Part shown: positions 5,417-7,066 of the stretch, one piece after another
How positions within the stretch are numbered: the first letter of the stretch is position 1
Layout: each line of letters opens with the position of its first letter
Notes under the pieces: model-generated
Seen by the model: only the letters and a program-made list of their open reading frames with translations
Told to the model about the DNA's origin: nothing
Database searches by the model: none
DNA from: Clostridiales bacterium
GTDB taxonomy: Bacteria > Bacillota > Clostridia > Oscillospirales > Oscillospiraceae
Assembly: GCA_020861055.1 (NCBI GenBank)
Contig: JAJBTD010000222.1
Coordinates: forward strand, 1 to 7,066
Direction: 5' to 3'
Length of the DNA: 7,066 nt
Program-made: the position numbers and the translations under genes

Positions 5417-5998
5417 TTACTTACCTCCGTTTGCGATTTGAATGAAGTTTTGCAGTATCGTTTTCCCACAGGGGGTCAGAATGGACTCCGGGTGGAATTG
5501 CAGGCCAAAGACCGGATACTCGTTGTGCTGCACCGCCATAACCTCCCCGTCCTCTGTCCGGGCGGTGACCCGGAGACAGGAGGGCAGGCTGTCCTCCACG
5601 GCGGAGAGGGAGTGGTATCGGGCCACCGGCTCCGTCTCCCGGCAGAGACGGAATAGGGGAGAGGCGGGGTCGAGGGCGGCCAGGGACTGCTTCCCGTGCA
5701 TCAGCGCCTTTGCGTAGCTCACCGTGCCTCCGTAGGCGGTACAGATGGCCTGGTGTCCCAGACAGACCCCCAGAATGGGGACGGTCCCCCCCAGCTCCCT
5801 TACCACCTCCATGCAGATACCGGCGTTCTCCGGCCTGCCCGGGCCGGGGGAGAGGATGATGGCGCTGGGCTGGAGGGCAGCGGCCTGGGCCGTCGTCACT
5901 TCGTCGTTGCGCACTACCCGTATATCCGGGTCGATAGAGCCAACCAGCTGATAAAGATTGTAGGAAAAGCTATCATAGTTGTCGATCAGCAGGATCAT
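5417..5998 (-). CDS. trpG: Anthranilate synthase glutamine amidotransferase component (component II)
   Basis: Class I glutamine amidotransferase that supplies ammonia from glutamine to TrpE. It has 193 residues, the usual length. It starts with LLIDNYDSFSYNL and contains the oxyanion-strand SPGPGRPENAG (50-60), the nucleophile Cys79 in GVCLGHQ, the MHGK element (100-103), and the catalytic His169 and Glu171 in FHPESI. ATG at 5998 overlaps the trpE stop as ATGA and is preceded by GGAGGGAGGG eight bases upstream. An open extension to 6061 overlaps trpE and is rejected. It could also serve aminodeoxychorismate synthase, as some TrpG/PabA proteins do, but its position between trpE and trpD supports anthranilate synthesis. 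Confidence 0.97.
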   Translation of the reverse strand: MILLIDNYDSFSYNLYQLVGSIDPDIRVVRNDEVTTAQAAALQPSAIILSPGPGRPENAGICMEVVRELGGTVPILGVCLGHQAICTAYGGTVSYAKALMHGKQSLAALDPASPLFRLCRETEPVARYHSLSAVEDSLPSCLRVTARTEDGEVMAVQHNEYPVFGLQFHPESILTPCGKTILQNFIQIANGGK

Positions 5999-7066
5999 TG
6001 GTCGATCCCTCCCTCCGAGGCGCGGATGGCGTTCATCACGGCGGCGGCCTTGTTGATGCACTCCTGGTACTCCTTCTCCGGGACGGAGTCGGCCACAATG
6101 CCCGCTCCGGAGCGGACGTAGACGGTGCCGTTCTTCTGGAAGGCCAGCCGGATGGCGATGCAGGTGTCCAGATTGCCGGTGAAGTCAATGTAGCCGATGG
6201 CCCCGCCGTAGATGCCCCGCTTGTTGCCCTCCAGCTCGTGGATGATCTCGCAGGCTCGGAGCTTGGGGGCCCCGGAGAGGGTGCCGGCGGGGAGAACGCA
6301 GCCCACGGCGTCCACCGCGTCCCGGTCGTCCCGAATCTCCCCCCGGACGGTGGAGCCGATGTGCATGACGTGGGAGTACCGCTCCACGGAGAGATACTTC
6401 TCCACCTCCACCGTGCCGAATTTGGACAGGCGGCCGATGTCGTTCCGGCCCAGGTCCACCAGCATATTGTGCTCCGACAGCTCCTTGGGGTCGGACAGCA
6501 GCTCCCGCTCCAGGGCCTGATCCTCGGCCTCCGTCTTGCCCCGGGGCCGGGTGCCCGCCAGGGGGAAGGTGTGCAGCACCCCGTCCTGGAGCTTCACCAG
6601 CGTCTCCGGGGAGGCCCCCACGATCTCCACGTCGTCGCTGGAGATGTAGAACATATAGGGAGAGGGGTTGCTGGCGCGCAGTAGACGGTAGGCGTCCAGC
6701 AGACTGCCCTCCACCTGGGCCTGGAGCCGGTTGGAGAGCACCACCTGGAAGATGTCCCCCTCGTAGATGTAGTGCCGGGCGACCTCCACCATCTGGCAGT
6801 AGCGCTCTTTGTCGAACAGGGCGGTGAAATCGCTTTTCAGCCGGAGGGGCCGGTTGGGGGCGGGGGTCCCGTGGAGGAGCAGCTCTACCATGGCGTCCAG
6901 CTCCAGACAGGCGCTGCGGTAGTTTTCCTCCAGGCGTCCGTCCTGGCGTTGCAGATGACCGTCACCGTCTGCTTCAGATTGTCGAAGGCGATGAGCTTGT
7001 CAAACAGCATCAGGTCCACGTCCTTGAAGGACTCCTGATCGTTGGCCTCCAGGTTCAGGGTGGGCT
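5995..7066 (-). CDS. trpE: Anthranilate synthase component I, 3' part of the gene, with an apparent one-base frameshift; cut by the right window edge
   Basis: Converts chorismate to anthranilate with ammonia from TrpG. About 356 codons are visible of roughly 490 to 500 expected, so the N-terminus with the tryptophan-binding LLES motif lies outside. The part 5995-6936 holds the chorismate-binding domain: NPSPYMFYI, GASPETL, PLAGTRPRG, DPKELSEHNMLVDLGRNDIGR (signature), LPAGTLSGAPK, YGGAIGYIDF and VRSGAGIVADSVPEKEY. NPSPYM belongs to the feedback-inhibition pocket and favours TrpE over PabB. The part 6937-7066 continues the protein (NLEANDQESFKDVDLMLFDK onward) in a different frame, ending at ...CNARTD, after which RLEENYRSACLEL follows in the main frame. 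The main frame hits TGA at 7000-7002 and the upstream frame hits TAG at 6885-6887. The gene is either a frameshifted pseudogene or carries a sequence error. Stop overlaps the trpG start. Confidence 0.93.
6934..6942 (-). other. Frameshift site in trpE (one base apparently missing)
   Basis: Upstream codons AAC GCC AGG ACG GAC (6936-6950) are TrpE-like in one frame; CGC CTG GAG GAA (6925-6936) resume in another, sharing base 6936. One additional base within AGGACGGACG would restore a single frame. No slippery heptamer for programmed -1 frameshifting is present at the junction, and the nearby run of four A bases (6923-6926) is too short to be convincing. Confidence 0.8.

Larger units (their letters stand above)
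1012..7066 (-). other. Tryptophan biosynthesis operon trpEGDCFBA
   Basis: Seven genes lie head to tail with overlaps or gaps of at most 31 bases and no visible terminator between them. The order is common in Clostridia and gives a complete chorismate-to-tryptophan path. The operon's own promoter and leader must lie beyond the right edge, so its regulation cannot be read here. No intrinsic terminator follows trpA before the AspRS promoter. Confidence 0.93.

Noticed and set aside
4690..5445. Plus-strand open frames opposite trpD, and similar ones at 3608-4162 and 5998-6684
   Set aside because: Same antisense shadow pattern with compositionally biased translations and no recognisable motifs.
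6885..6950. Programmed -1 frameshifting to rescue trpE
   Set aside because: No X XXY YYZ slippery heptamer in the correct register and no reason in the family; a missing base is simpler.
1..7066. Mobile elements, CRISPR arrays, tRNA or rRNA genes, defence or secretion systems
   Set aside because: None seen on either strand; almost all the sequence is accounted for by trp genes, the T-box leader and AspRS.

Overview
The window is a compact, GC-rich stretch with every gene on the minus strand. It holds a near-complete tryptophan biosynthesis operon in the order trpE-trpG-trpD-trpC-trpF-trpB-trpA, read from right to left. The 3' part of trpE enters at the right edge. Left of trpA there is a separate transcription unit: a consensus promoter, a T-box riboswitch leader and the first 200 codons of an archaeal-type aspartyl-tRNA synthetase, which runs off the left edge. 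Gene content and order, the T-box, the strong Shine-Dalgarno sites and the AspRS type suggest a GC-rich member of the Clostridia, for example an Oscillospiraceae/Flavonifractor-like gut bacterium. This placement is inference; no marker gene proves it.

Region by region. 5995-7066: trpE, cut by the window edge and interrupted by an apparent one-base frameshift near 6936. 5417-5998: trpG. 4393-5415: trpD. 3605-4396: trpC. 3006-3608: trpF. 1787-2974: trpB. 1012-1794: trpA. The genes are tightly coupled: ATGA overlaps at trpE/trpG, trpD/trpC and trpC/trpF, a 1-base gap at trpG/trpD, 31 bases at trpF/trpB, and an 8-base overlap at trpB/trpA. 956-1011 is a short gap with no intrinsic terminator that I can see. 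933-961 is a perfect TTGACA-17-TATAAT promoter. 663-926 is the T-box leader with mutually exclusive antiterminator and terminator. 1-602 is the AspRS gene.

Together the seven trp genes convert chorismate to tryptophan: TrpE/TrpG make anthranilate, TrpD adds phosphoribose, TrpF isomerises, TrpC closes the indole ring, and TrpA/TrpB complete tryptophan. The AspRS carries the His/Pro pair typical of non-discriminating enzymes, and the leader's best specifier codon is AAC (Asn). Both point to an enzyme that makes Asp-tRNA(Asn) for GatCAB amidation, controlled by the charging state of tRNA(Asn).

I see no mobile element, CRISPR array, rRNA, tRNA or unknown gene cassette. The window is largely ordinary housekeeping DNA. 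The points worth a second look are the T-box/AspRS pairing, an inverted repeat around the promoter, the trpE frameshift, and an Asp-to-Glu change at a catalytic position of TrpA.
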